Source: Planctomycetota bacterium (GTDB lineage: Bacteria > Planctomycetota > E44-bin39). Taken from it: a stretch of 64,000 nt of DNA. A program made the translations under genes and the position numbers. Under the pieces are notes generated by a model. That model made no database searches. It worked only from the letters and a program-made list of their open reading frames with translations, and was not told the origin of the DNA. The DNA is taken from positions 207,238 to 271,237 of the forward strand of contig SOJX01000087.1 in assembly GCA_004376375.1 (NCBI GenBank), given 5' to 3'. Below, in pieces: positions 51,119 through 60,116 of the stretch. How positions within the stretch are numbered: position 1 is the first letter of the stretch; every line of letters starts with the position of its first letter.

Positions 51119-51147
51119 AGTATATCATAACTTACATAGAACGTCAA
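51119..51147 (-). promoter_or_regulatory. feo operon promoter
   Basis: On the minus strand TTGACG (51147-51142), 17-base spacer, TATACT (51124-51119). The start site would fall near 51112, inside the operator. Confidence 0.8.
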
Positions 51148-51194
51148 GGCGAAAATATCAGGAAATTTGGGATGGAGGAGGGAGGTTTTTTTAC

Positions 51195-51222
51195 TTTACA
51201 CCCCCCGCGCCTCAGGTATAAT
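51195..51222 (+). promoter_or_regulatory. Promoter for the DUF3857-like gene at 51291
   Basis: TTTACA (51195-51200), 16-base spacer, perfect TATAAT (51217-51222), 68 bases before the ATG at 51291. Confidence 0.6.
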
Positions 51223-51290
51223 TACCCCTTGCCCAAAATCGAAACGTGCGGGCTTACGCCCTTACAACTCTCATCTGCGAGGACAATTCG

Positions 51291-53549
51291 ATGAAAAAGT
51301 CAGTCCTTCCCCGGCTTTTCGCTTTCGTTCTGGCGTTTGCCTTTTTGCTTGCCACTGCACCGGCATGCTCGACGGCGGGTGATAAAACCCCCGCCGGTGC
51401 GAAAACGGTAAAAGGCGTCAAGGGGCTGCACGTCGTCTACCTCACCGACGGCAACGAATACTGGGGCATGGTCGACCGCGTCGAGAAGGACAGGATTCAC
51501 TTCACGCACGTGGACGGGAAAAAGTCCGTTTACGAGACGAAAGATGTCAAGAACGTCACCTTCCAGAAGAAAAGACTCTACCACGAAATAGAACACGTGA
51601 GCAAGTTGCCGGACAAGCAGTATTACAGTCAGTGGAAGCAGAACCCGTATACGGGCGCCATGATGAGGATGATTGAGCCGTACCGGAGGGCGCTGGAGGC
51701 AAGGTTCAACAGCCTTGTACTGCGCAAGGACGTAAGATGCGAGCTTGCCGCCGACGGCTCCGCGACCATCGAGACCCGCATCGTCAAGTTTATCCTGAAG
51801 GAGGAAGGCAAGTCCGAGATGATCGACTACTTCACCTACAGGAAGGACAGGGAAAAAGGCGAACTGGTCTACGCCCTGACCGTTAATCCCGACGGGTCCG
51901 TGCACCATATCAAGGACGACGCGATAAACGACGAGCCGCTCAACAACGAGGTGGCCGAGTATGACCGGCTCCACCGCATCAAGTTCGGCCTGCCCAACGT
52001 GGGGGTTCACTCGATTCTCGATTACGCGTACAGAGTCACGATTTCGAAAACAGACCCGACTTACCCGTTCATCCTGGAGCATTATTTTCTCGGGGGCGTT
52101 CCAGTGCTTGAGCAGAGCATTACCGTGACGACTTACCGGAATGGGACGGGCCTTGCGGACGATTTCGATCCCGGCAAGTTCAGGGAATGGCCGATTTTCC
52201 CCGGCCTGGAGTTTTATCCCAAACTCGCGGTAAGGCGTTTCCGCGTCCGGGGCGGAGGAATACGGTACGTATACAAGCTCGGCCCGATCGGCGGTTTTAT
52301 GCAGGACGAGTATAAAACGCCGCCGTTTTCCCACTTCACGCCGCAGGTGGTTGTGGGTTTGAAGACTGACTGGGCGAAAGTCGGCGCCGCCTATGCCGAA
52401 AAACTTGCCGCCCTCGAGCCCGCGCTCGATAAGGCGGTTAAAAAACTGGGAGTTCTTCGCTACGGTACGCTGGGCAGGGAAATCGCCGAGGAGGCTTACG
52501 ACCGTATCGCGCGGAAGATGAAGCACGTGCCGGTCGGCATGGGCGGTTATGATTATCTGCCGCAGGACCCGGGGCCGCTTGTGAAAAAGGACATCGCCAA
52601 CTCGCTCGACAAGGCGCACCTTTTCCTCGGCATCTGCAAGCTGGTTGGAATAAAAGCCAATCTCGTACTCGTCCGCGGTCAGGGCGCCGGCCCGGTCGCG
52701 CCTGACGTGGCGAACATCCGCCAGCTTACTACGCCGCTTGTCCGTGTCATGCTTGACGGCAAGCCCGTGTACTGCGCGTTCGGCTCGGTCAACCTGCGCT
52801 TCGGGCAGATTCCGTCGTACCTTCAGGACGTACGGGGGCTTCTCATCGACGGGAAGGAATCGAAGCTTGTCCAGGTTCCGCCCACGCCACCCGCGGACCA
52901 GGCTGCAACGAACAAGGTGAGCGTTCTCGTGAAAGAGGACGGCTCCGTCGAGGTGACCCGCGTTACCACCCTTACCGGAGGCGTCGAGGAGTCATACAGG
53001 ACTATGCGTTTCAGCCCCGTGGAGAAGATAAGAAAGGACATCGAGGCGAGCTTCGGCGAAATCCACCCGAACTGCGAATACAAAAGCCACAGGTTTATTA
53101 CCGGGCTCGATGATTTCTCGAAGCCGCTTGAAGTCGAATATAAATACGAGATCAGCGATTATACGAAAAAGGGCGGCGACAGGCTTCTTTTACTCCGTCT
53201 ACCCGAGCTGAGTTATTCGGCAGGCGACGTTGGGAGGCAGAAGCGCAGGCTGCCGTTTTACTTCGGCGTACACACTCAGCAGATACACGAGTATACTGTG
53301 ACGCTTCCCCCCGGTTTCCGCGTGCGATATACGCCTGATAATATCGACCCGTCTCCCGGCGCGGACACCTGTCCCTACACGTATATCGCTTCATTCAGGG
53401 AAGAGGGCAATAAGCTGATTTTCACGGACAGGACGGAGAATACTTCTCCGAGTATACCGAATACTTTTTATGGGGATCTTAAGACCAAAATGGAGGCCCG
53501 GGCCAAGCTGACGAAAAAATGGATTATCCTCGAGCGCGGTGAAAAATAA
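51291..53549 (+). CDS. Exported DUF3857/transglutaminase-like protein, probably a pseudoenzyme
   Basis: A 752-residue exported protein (signal peptide AFVLAFAFLLATAPAC). Residues 45-85 are a short strand-rich region (HVVYLTDGNEYWGMVDRVEK) shared with the next gene. Residues 130-400 resemble DUF3857 (VKFILKEEGKSEMIDYF, YALTVNPDGSVHHIK), then a transglutaminase-like core. Where the neighbour has GDCIDKA, this protein has NSLDKAH, with Ser438 in place of the nucleophile; the His and Asp positions are also changed (TPLVRVML, VYCAFGS). It likely keeps the fold as a binding or regulatory protein. ATG at 51291 has GAGGA upstream; the frame from 51246 is an extension without support. Confidence 0.8.
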   Translation: MKKSVLPRLFAFVLAFAFLLATAPACSTAGDKTPAGAKTVKGVKGLHVVYLTDGNEYWGMVDRVEKDRIHFTHVDGKKSVYETKDVKNVTFQKKRLYHEIEHVSKLPDKQYYSQWKQNPYTGAMMRMIEPYRRALEARFNSLVLRKDVRCELAADGSATIETRIVKFILKEEGKSEMIDYFTYRKDREKGELVYALTVNPDGSVHHIKDDAINDEPLNNEVAEYDRLHRIKFGLPNVGVHSILDYAYRVTISKTDPTYPFILEHYFLGGVPVLEQSITVTTYRNGTGLADDFDPGKFREWPIFPGLEFYPKLAVRRFRVRGGGIRYVYKLGPIGGFMQDEYKTPPFSHFTPQVVVGLKTDWAKVGAAYAEKLAALEPALDKAVKKLGVLRYGTLGREIAEEAYDRIARKMKHVPVGMGGYDYLPQDPGPLVKKDIANSLDKAHLFLGICKLVGIKANLVLVRGQGAGPVAPDVANIRQLTTPLVRVMLDGKPVYCAFGSVNLRFGQIPSYLQDVRGLLIDGKESKLVQVPPTPPADQAATNKVSVLVKEDGSVEVTRVTTLTGGVEESYRTMRFSPVEKIRKDIEASFGEIHPNCEYKSHRFITGLDDFSKPLEVEYKYEISDYTKKGGDRLLLLRLPELSYSAGDVGRQKRRLPFYFGVHTQQIHEYTVTLPPGFRVRYTPDNIDPSPGADTCPYTYIASFREEGNKLIFTDRTENTSPSIPNTFYGDLKTKMEARAKLTKKWIILERGEK

Positions 53550-53552
53550 GAG

Positions 53553-53640
53553 AACAAGAAAACAAGGAAACAAGGAAACAAGGAAACAAGGAAATAACCA
53601 AAGAACCAAAGAACCAAAGAACCAAAGAACCAAAGAACCG
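53553..53640. repeat. Period-8 tandem array, eleven units (one arm)
   Basis: Eleven contiguous 8-mers: AACAAGAA, AACAAGGA four times, AATAACCA, then AAGAACCA four times and AAGAACCG. It fills the gap between two DUF3857-like genes. No complementary arm was found. Confidence 0.85.
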
Positions 53641-53656
53641 AAAAGAGGAGCCGGTC

Positions 53657-55780
53657 ATGGCGAAACGCATAACTCTGGTTACGATTCTCGCGCTTTTTTA
53701 TTTTACCGCGCCTGCCGCCGCCGTGCAGATCATACTGCACAACGGCACCGAGATCGAGACGGAGGGCGTAACCGTGGTTCCGCCTGACGTCAGGACAGCG
53801 GAAGGCATCGTCCTGCCGTTCGACACGGTAAAGAGGATTGTCTACCAGAAGGCCAGGAAGGTGGAGGTCACCGAGGGCGCATTTTCCGGCGACGCCGGCA
53901 AAGACGTTCTCGAGCTTCTTGCCATTGCCAAAGAGATGAGGGAGAAATATCCCGAGACCAGGGACTCCCTCGTGCTCCGCGACCGGATGGAGACATGGTT
54001 TTCTCCCGACGGTTCCATAAAACGCCGCACCGAGTGGACTGTGCTCGTCCTCAACGAGGCCGAGCGGGACAAGGAGATTCAAATAACCGAGTGGACGGAC
54101 CAGCAGACTTATGAATCGAAAATTGTCCTGGCCCGGTCCATCGACCCCGACGGCACGGTCCATACGTTCGATCCGTCGACGTTTGTCGAGACGAAGCCGA
54201 AGGGAGAAGGCCTGGTGCATTTCGACGCCGACCAGAAGGATATCAGAAGGAACGGCACGATTCCCGGCGCGAAGGCCGGAAGCATAATCCAGACTGTGCG
54301 GGAAATCCATGTTTTCAACCGAGAGGAACCGAAAACGTTTTCAAGCTCGTGGTGGTTTCAGAACACGTCGCCGGTTGCCGATTCGCACCTGACCATATAC
54401 GTGCCGAAGGACAAGGAGCTCACCTGGGTTACCCGCGCGGTCAAACGCGAGGATGTAAACCCGGCCGAGAGGTACGAGGGCGAGTGGCACGTATATTCAT
54501 GGGGGATGAAAGACCTGAAACCGTTTGTCGAGGAGCCTCACGCGCCCCACGAGCTCGAGCTTCGCCCGTCAATCTTTATCTCGATTTTCAAGACCATGGA
54601 TTATTATTCGAAGAAGCGCGCCGAGTGGTACGATGAGCGGATGAAGGTCACCGAGCAGATACAGAAGGAAGTCGACGAGTTCACAAAAGGCATGGATAAC
54701 GATGAGGACAGGATCGCCGCTCTTTACCACTGGATGCAGGAGAAGATACAGTACATTTCCATCAAGGGTTCTCTCACGTCCTCGCAGGCCGGCCACCCGG
54801 CGGACCACACCTTCGCCAAGCGGCAGGGCGACTGCATCGACAAGGCGATTCTTTTCGGGACGCTGCTGAAAGCCGCGGGCATCGAAGCCTATCCGGTCAT
54901 CGTCCTCACCAACGACGAGCCGCGCGCGTTGATCGACAAAATACCGATGATAAGCTGCAACCACGCGATAAGCGAGATACACCTGAAAAAACCGGACGGA
55001 ACGAAGAAGGTTTTCTACCTCGATTCGACCGGAAGCAATTACCGCTACCCGTTCCATTCAACGTTAAACCACGGTATACCAGCGTGGAACCCGCAGCTGA
55101 ACACGGTGCGGGAAGTGCCGGTGCCGCCGGCCAAAGACGAGATGCGCCATGTAACGGCGGAAATAACGATTGATAATGAAGGCAACGCCGCTACGAAGGA
55201 GCAGATACGATACAACGGCATCTGGGAGATGTCGCTCAGATGGCGTTTTAGAGCCTGGTCGAAGAAGAGGATTTATTCCTGGGGGGAAAGGTTCGTCAGT
55301 GGCGAAAACCCCGGCAGCAAGCTGCTGAAATTTGAAGGGGTTAATGCAGAGGAGCTTTCAAAGCAGTTCGGCATCGATATGGAATTCGCAAGCCCCCGCT
55401 GCGCCCAGAAGGCCGGGAACCTGCTCATTTTCAAACTGCCCGTGGGTTATCGCAGCACGCTTCGCGGCAGGACGCTCGAAGAACGGGACTATCCGGTGAA
55501 GTTCACCTCGAGCGAGGGGAAGCACGATATTCTGAGAATAAAATTCCCCAGGGGTTTTTCGCCGAAGTTCGTACGCGAAAAACCGTTTGAAGTCAATAAC
55601 AGGCATTTCACTTACAGGGCTTCGTTCAAGGTCGAAGGCGACGTGCTTGTTTTCGAGGACCGTTTCGAGCGCACCAGCGTGCGTATTCCGCCGGAGGATT
55701 ACAGGCAGTACCGCGCCGACTGCCGGAAGGTGCTGAAGTTCGTCGAGACGCCGCTTTTCTTTGAAAAGACCGAGCCGTAG
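53657..55780 (+). CDS. Exported DUF3857/transglutaminase-like protein with intact triad
   Basis: A 707-residue exported protein (signal peptide LVTILALFYFTAPAAA). It has the same layout as the upstream gene: N-terminal strand region (IILHNGTEIETEGVTVVPPD), DUF3857-like region (residues 110-300, TEWTVLVLNEAERDKEIQI, DPDGTVHTFDPSTF) and a transglutaminase core. The catalytic triad is present: Cys393 in RQGDCIDKAILFGTLLKAAG, His436 in CNHAISEIHL and Asp456 in YLDSTGSN. The C-terminal 200 residues are beta-rich. AGAGGAG precedes the ATG. It is probably a periplasmic protease or crosslinker-like enzyme; substrate unknown. Confidence 0.85.
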   Translation: MAKRITLVTILALFYFTAPAAAVQIILHNGTEIETEGVTVVPPDVRTAEGIVLPFDTVKRIVYQKARKVEVTEGAFSGDAGKDVLELLAIAKEMREKYPETRDSLVLRDRMETWFSPDGSIKRRTEWTVLVLNEAERDKEIQITEWTDQQTYESKIVLARSIDPDGTVHTFDPSTFVETKPKGEGLVHFDADQKDIRRNGTIPGAKAGSIIQTVREIHVFNREEPKTFSSSWWFQNTSPVADSHLTIYVPKDKELTWVTRAVKREDVNPAERYEGEWHVYSWGMKDLKPFVEEPHAPHELELRPSIFISIFKTMDYYSKKRAEWYDERMKVTEQIQKEVDEFTKGMDNDEDRIAALYHWMQEKIQYISIKGSLTSSQAGHPADHTFAKRQGDCIDKAILFGTLLKAAGIEAYPVIVLTNDEPRALIDKIPMISCNHAISEIHLKKPDGTKKVFYLDSTGSNYRYPFHSTLNHGIPAWNPQLNTVREVPVPPAKDEMRHVTAEITIDNEGNAATKEQIRYNGIWEMSLRWRFRAWSKKRIYSWGERFVSGENPGSKLLKFEGVNAEELSKQFGIDMEFASPRCAQKAGNLLIFKLPVGYRSTLRGRTLEERDYPVKFTSSEGKHDILRIKFPRGFSPKFVREKPFEVNNRHFTYRASFKVEGDVLVFEDRFERTSVRIPPEDYRQYRADCRKVLKFVETPLFFEKTEP

Positions 55781-55980
55781 AAGCGGTTTGTTTCACAAAT
55801 GCACGGGCACCCGGGGATATGTTCCGTTTCCAGGTTTCCGGTTGTTGCAGACCGGTGTAACTCGTTTGACTTCGGACGCTTAGCTGTTGACAGGGAAGTT
55901 ATTGGCTTATGACAGTAACGTTACATTAGTTATGTATAATATACCGGAAAATAAATGCGGTTTTTGGGAATGTTTTTCGT

Positions 55981-56009
55981 TTGACAAGCGTCTAATGTAT
56001 GGGTAGAGT
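55981..56009 (+). promoter_or_regulatory. Promoter for the RsbW-like gene
   Basis: Perfect TTGACA (55981-55986), 17-base spacer, TAGAGT (56004-56009), 50 bases before the ATG at 56060. The rest of the gap 55781-55980 holds no ORF that I can support. Confidence 0.7.
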
Positions 56010-56059
56010 GAAGATGGATCGAGGCGCTGTGGAAGACTGTGTCCACGGCGAGGTGTAAG

Positions 56060-56482
56060 ATGGCAGAAACTGTAAAAAAGAGGCTTATAGCGTCCAAGGA
56101 AACGAAGTCCCTTGACGAGATCAGGGATTTCGTCGGCGCGACGGTGCAGCTTGCCGGTTTTTCCGAGCATGATGCGCGCCTTATTGTGCTTGCGATCGAT
56201 GCGGCCGCCACGAGCATTATACTGAACGCCGACCAGCACGGGCTCGAGGGCGACCTTGCGATATACATCGACGTGAACGATACGCGGCTGCGGGCGGAAA
56301 TCAACGATCTCGGTGATGTGCTTCCGATCGGGCTTCTGGCCAACGGCGAGATCGAGGAATTCCGCGCGCGGGCCCTTAAGCACGATCTCGGGATTTTCCT
56401 GATCCGGCGCATTATGCATGAAGTCGACTACGAGTACAAACGCGGCTTCATAAACAAGCTGGTGATGACAAGGTTCCGTTGA
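56060..56482 (+). CDS. RsbW-like anti-sigma-factor Ser/Thr kinase
   Basis: A 140-residue GHKL ATPase domain. The N-box-like helix AIDAAATSIILNADQHG, the D-x-G region INDLGDVLPIG and the G2-like ALKHDLGIFLIRRIMHEVDY match HATPase_c_2 proteins of the RsbW/SpoIIAB type. They bind and phosphorylate anti-anti-sigma partners or sequester a sigma factor. No sigma factor or STAS gene is adjacent, so its partner is elsewhere. ATG at 56060 has GAGGTG upstream, and the gene has its own promoter and terminator, a monocistronic unit. Confidence 0.85.
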   Translation: MAETVKKRLIASKETKSLDEIRDFVGATVQLAGFSEHDARLIVLAIDAAATSIILNADQHGLEGDLAIYIDVNDTRLRAEINDLGDVLPIGLLANGEIEEFRARALKHDLGIFLIRRIMHEVDYEYKRGFINKLVMTRFR

Positions 56483-56508
56483 TCTGAAATCACTTTCGGA
56501 CAAAACTG

Positions 56509-56545
56509 AAAAACGGCACGGTTCGATTTAGGCCGTGCCGTTTTT
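56509..56545 (+). terminator. Intrinsic terminator of the RsbW-like gene
   Basis: CGGCACGG (56514-56521) pairs with CCGTGCCG (56533-56540), flanked by A-run and TTTTT. A textbook terminator. Confidence 0.92.
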
Positions 56546-56578
56546 AATCGGCGTTGAGGGGCCGAAACGTCGCCGGAA

Positions 56579-57613
56579 ATGTTCAAAGAATACCGCCGAA
56601 TCACAATCCCTCTCATTCTGATGGCCTGCATCTTCCTGTACGGGATGATCGGGTTCAAGATAATCTTCGGCAAATCCTGGGCCAATTCTCTTTACAAAAC
56701 GGTCGTCGTTCTCGGGACGGTCAACGAGCCGTATGAGGGAAACGAAGCCGAGAACCTGGAGAGAGAAGGAAAAATACTTATCTCGCAGGTTTTCACGATT
56801 TCGCTCGTTTTCATCGGCATGGGTGGTCTTTTGTTTTTCCTGTCCTCGATTACGGCCTTCTTCGTCGAGGGCGACCTCAGGAATATTCTTCAGAGGCGTA
56901 GAATGCAAAAAAAAATAGAAGAGCTTTCAAATCACTTCATCGTCTGCGGGGCCGGGGAGACCGGCGCCTACATAGTCGAGGAGCTTCACCACACCCGCAG
57001 GCCTTTCGTGGTGATCGATAGCGACCAGGAGCATATTGACAGGCTGGGGATGCCGGCTATTAATTTCATCGTCGGTGACGCGACCGAGGACGAGACGCTG
57101 CTGCTGGCTGGCATCAAACACGCCCGCGGCATTATGTGCGTCCTCGCAAACGACCAGGAAAACCTCTTTGTGACGCTTACCGCGCGCCAGCTCAACCCGA
57201 AGCTCCGCATAATCGCAAAGGTGGTCAGCCGCCGTTCCGAGGATAAGCTCAAGGCGGCCGGGGCGGATTCAGTTGTTACTCCATCGTTTATCGGCGGGAT
57301 GCGTCTTGTCTCCGAGATGATACGCCCCTCGGTCGTCACCTTTCTCGATAAAATGATGCGCGGCCGCAAGCAGGTTACCCGAATCGAGGAGGTATCGCTG
57401 TCGCCCGGCTCGAAGCTTTCCGGAAAGTCGCTCAAGGAGTGCGATTTCGGGTCGAAAACGGGCGTGCTCGTTATCGCGACGAAGCATCCTGAGGAAGAGG
57501 ACTTCCACTACAATCCCGATCCGAATACGACGCTCGACGACGGCACGACCCTCGTCGTGATAGGTAATGCTGAAAGCGTTTCCAAGGCGCGCGACCTCGC
57601 GGGAATGGGATAG
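56579..57613 (+). CDS. Two-TM protein with RCK (TrkA-N/TrkA-C) domains, altered pore
   Basis: A 344-residue protein with two membrane helices (residues 8-28 and about 70-92), like a bacterial K+ channel, then RCK-N (FIVCGAGETGAYIVEELHHT, VVIDSD, NFIVGDATEDETLL) and RCK-C (VSLSPGSKLSGKSLKECDFG). In K+ channels the loop between helices carries TVGYGD or TVGFGE; here the corresponding loop reads LYKTVVVLGTVNEPYEG, without the GYG filter. It may pass another ion, act as a regulator, or be a non-channel RCK protein. It follows a terminator, so it should have its own promoter. Confidence 0.8.
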   Translation: MFKEYRRITIPLILMACIFLYGMIGFKIIFGKSWANSLYKTVVVLGTVNEPYEGNEAENLEREGKILISQVFTISLVFIGMGGLLFFLSSITAFFVEGDLRNILQRRRMQKKIEELSNHFIVCGAGETGAYIVEELHHTRRPFVVIDSDQEHIDRLGMPAINFIVGDATEDETLLLAGIKHARGIMCVLANDQENLFVTLTARQLNPKLRIIAKVVSRRSEDKLKAAGADSVVTPSFIGGMRLVSEMIRPSVVTFLDKMMRGRKQVTRIEEVSLSPGSKLSGKSLKECDFGSKTGVLVIATKHPEEEDFHYNPDPNTTLDDGTTLVVIGNAESVSKARDLAGMG

Positions 57614-57619
57614 AAGGCT

Positions 57620-57707
57620 ATCAGCTTTCAGCTATCAGCTTTCAGCTTATTATTTTTATTAATATTTTAATTTTTAGCTGAAAGCTGACTGCTGAAGGCT
57701 GAGAGCT
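57620..57707. repeat. Period-7 inverted array, unit TTCAGCT
   Basis: Left arm (57620-57647): ATCAGCT, TTCAGCT, ATCAGCT, TTCAGCT. AT-rich loop. Right arm (57676-57707): AGCTGAA, AGCTGAC, TGCTGAA, GGCTGAG, AGCT. It fills nearly the entire gap between two genes on the same strand. Confidence 0.9.
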
Positions 57708-57719
57708 TTCCGCTTGAAA

Positions 57720-58733
57720 ATGACTCACTCTGAAATCGCCGAAACCATTGAGCTGATCCGGTCCGACCCTGCCAACCCGGCCGGTTTTCTGGCGCTCGCA
57801 CGGCTTCTGGAGCGTGCGGGAAATGTCAGATGCGAGCGCACGCCCGGGGACTGGCCGACCTGCAGGCGTTATTGCTGCGCCGAATGGGCGTATCGCCAGG
57901 CGTGGCTTCTTGCCCCTGATGATTCGACCGCGCCGGGTGAATTGAAGCGAATATGCTCGTGGGGCTCGCGGGATAATGAGCGCTTTGCGCTTGAAGAAGA
58001 GCTTCGAAAAGACTGGATCGACCCTCCGCTTTCGACAATCGGCAGCCTGGGCGCTACCGGTGAGCCGGACGCCGTACCGCTCCTTTTGGAACTCACGTCC
58101 GCGGAGCGCCCGGCCGCGGTTTCCGGCTCAGCATACGCCGCGCTCGGAAGAATAGGCGACCCGCGGGGTTTTCAGGCCGTCGTCGCGGGGCTTTATGATA
58201 TGCGTAAAAAGGTCCAGGAGAAAGCAATCGCCGCGCTTCGCCGCTATGGCACGGCGCGTGCCGCCGAAGCATTCATCGAGCGCCTGGACAGCCCGGTAAA
58301 ACTTTATTTTCGCGAAAAGGTTCTCGAAGCCCTTGGAGATATCGGCCACCTGAGCGCCGTCAGCGTTCTCGAGGATGCGCTGTCGTCGGATTCGCACGAG
58401 ATTGTCGCGGCCGCGGTCATTGGTCTGGGCAGCATGCGCCACCCCGCTGCTTTTTCCACGCTCCTCGACGCGGTACGCAGGAATGATGCCTGGACCCGGT
58501 ATTTCACCGCTTTTGCGCTTGCCAATTATCAGGAGCCGGAAGCCGTCCGCGCACTGATAAAAATCCTTGACGACCCGGAGTCGGGCAACCGGCTTGCCGC
58601 CGCCTCCGCTCTGGACGGGATAGGCGATGTGGCAAAACCCGCGCGCGAGGAAATCGCTGCCATCGCCCGAAGAGAATCCGACGAAGACATCCGTTCCCTG
58701 CTCGAAGGTGTTGTGAAGAAACTTGAGAGCTGA
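57720..58733 (+). CDS. HEAT-repeat protein
   Basis: A 337-residue soluble protein. The first 100 residues look TPR-like with three cysteines (TCRRYCCAEWAYRQAWLL). Residues 105-337 hold about six HEAT-type repeats (SLGATGEPDAVPLLLELTS, ALGRIGDPRGFQAVVAGLY, EALGDIGHLSAVSVLEDALS, ALDGIGDVAKPAREEIAAI). Such proteins are scaffolds. I chose the ATG at 57720; a TTG two codons earlier is possible. The site upstream is weak. It lies between two inverted arrays. Confidence 0.75.
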   Translation: MTHSEIAETIELIRSDPANPAGFLALARLLERAGNVRCERTPGDWPTCRRYCCAEWAYRQAWLLAPDDSTAPGELKRICSWGSRDNERFALEEELRKDWIDPPLSTIGSLGATGEPDAVPLLLELTSAERPAAVSGSAYAALGRIGDPRGFQAVVAGLYDMRKKVQEKAIAALRRYGTARAAEAFIERLDSPVKLYFREKVLEALGDIGHLSAVSVLEDALSSDSHEIVAAAVIGLGSMRHPAAFSTLLDAVRRNDAWTRYFTAFALANYQEPEAVRALIKILDDPESGNRLAAASALDGIGDVAKPAREEIAAIARRESDEDIRSLLEGVVKKLES

Positions 58734-58738
58734 AGGTT

Positions 58739-58836
58739 GGTCCTTCGGCCCCTCGGTCCTTCGGTCTATCGGTCATATTATTAATTTAATCAGAACGACC
58801 GAGGGACCGAATGACCGAATGACCGAATGACCAAAG
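58739..58836. repeat. Period-8 inverted array, unit GGTCATTC
   Basis: Left arm (58739-58776): GGTCCTTC, GGCCCCTC, GGTCCTTC, GGTCTATC, GGTCAT. AT-rich loop. Right arm (58797-58836): GACCGAGG, GACCGAAT three times, GACCAAAG. It begins 5 bases after the HEAT gene stop. Confidence 0.9.
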
Positions 58837-58840
58837 CCCC

Positions 58841-58870
58841 TTGACTGAGACACCGGCTGCGTGCTAAACT
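58841..58870 (+). promoter_or_regulatory. Promoter for the gene at 58908
   Basis: TTGACT (58841-58846), 18-base spacer, TAAACT (58865-58870), immediately right of the inverted array and 37 bases before the GTG start. Confidence 0.6.
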
Positions 58871-58907
58871 TGGGTGTCGTATCGCACACCGGAATAAGGG
58901 ATTTGCG

Positions 58908-60089
58908 GTGGAAGACAGTGTTGTAGCGAGATATCCCAACGGAAGGGTTGTGAAGGGCGTTACGCGCGATTTTCACCCGAACCGCGGCGCTTTCCACATC
59001 TACCCCACGGAACAGACTTATCTGAAAAAAGGCGTTGAGATAGTCACGTCGGAATTGAAGGCCCTGTTTTTCGTCAAAACGCTCGAGGGCAATCCCCAGT
59101 ACATAAAAGCGCGCAGCTTCCGCGACACGTACCAGAAATCCAAGGGCAGGCAGTGCGTCGTCGCGTTCAAGGACGGCGAGATACTCTACGCCTACTCGCA
59201 GTCTTACGACGCCAGGAAGCCCGGGTTTTTCGTCTTCCCGGCTGATGAGAACGACAACAACAACCGTATTTACGTCGTGCGCGAGGCCATCATCGGAATC
59301 CAGTTCGTTGATATGGGAGACCGGGATTCCGAGGTCGACCGAAACGGCGTGGTGCGGGGCAAAGACCCGGTTCCTGCGCCCGAAGCCGCGCCGGCGAAGG
59401 ATGTCGTCGAAGAAACGGAGGCCCCCGCTTCCGAAGGGACGGAGGCTTTCAGAGAAAACGTGCGCCGCGACTACGAGGAGATTCTCAACCATTATAAGCA
59501 CGGCCACGAGCGCGAGTTCAGCAGGTCCTTTCAGAAGCTCTTGAAGCATGTCTGGTTTGAGGAGGTCACAAAGCATCTTACAAAGCGCGGACTGCTGAGT
59601 TTCGGCCGCAAGACACGTTATTTTGCTCGCGGCGGCATAAAGGAGATGGGTCGATCGGATGACCGCGGCATCGGCTGGCCCGAGTTCGAGGCCGTACCCA
59701 AATTCACCAATTCGCTTTCAGAGGTGTTTTCACGGGGCAAGCGGCTCGAACATTTTTCGATGGACGAGCGCGAGCGGATGAGGAAGTATATCAACCGCGT
59801 TCACAACGACCTCAGCGAGCCGATTTACCTCGTCGCGGGCGGGCTGGTCGTCTGGGACGGGTTCGAGCTCGCGTTCTATGATTCGAGGGAAGAGTTCTAT
59901 ACCATTTTTACGAAAAAGAAATCCGATGGAATTTTTGAGCAGGTAAACGGCCTCACGTACTTCGAGAGCCGCATTCTCATAAACGACGTGCCGATACCGA
60001 TAGCGATCAACGACAAGGTCATTCTGGCCTTCAGCTGGGAGCGTAACTTTTCCTTTCATCCGAGCAACCCCGTCAAGCGCTTTTCATGA
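58908..60089 (+). CDS. Cytoplasmic protein with N-terminal DUF6982-like domain
   Basis: A 393-residue protein without signal peptide. Residues 1-115 (VVARYPNGRVVKGVTRDFHP, GAFHIYPTE, LKALFFVKTLEGNP) resemble the DUF6982 type of small beta domain. An acidic Pro/Ala/Glu linker (residues 155-185) joins it to a charged helical and strand region (residues 190-393, YEEILNHYKHGHEREFSRSF). The start is GTG at 58908. The family memory is moderate and the function is not known; regulatory or scaffold roles are possible. Confidence 0.6.
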   Translation: MEDSVVARYPNGRVVKGVTRDFHPNRGAFHIYPTEQTYLKKGVEIVTSELKALFFVKTLEGNPQYIKARSFRDTYQKSKGRQCVVAFKDGEILYAYSQSYDARKPGFFVFPADENDNNNRIYVVREAIIGIQFVDMGDRDSEVDRNGVVRGKDPVPAPEAAPAKDVVEETEAPASEGTEAFRENVRRDYEEILNHYKHGHEREFSRSFQKLLKHVWFEEVTKHLTKRGLLSFGRKTRYFARGGIKEMGRSDDRGIGWPEFEAVPKFTNSLSEVFSRGKRLEHFSMDERERMRKYINRVHNDLSEPIYLVAGGLVVWDGFELAFYDSREEFYTIFTKKKSDGIFEQVNGLTYFESRILINDVPIPIAINDKVILAFSWERNFSFHPSNPVKRFS

Positions 60090-60116
60090 ACCCCGGAGGC
60101 AATAATATAGTATAAT

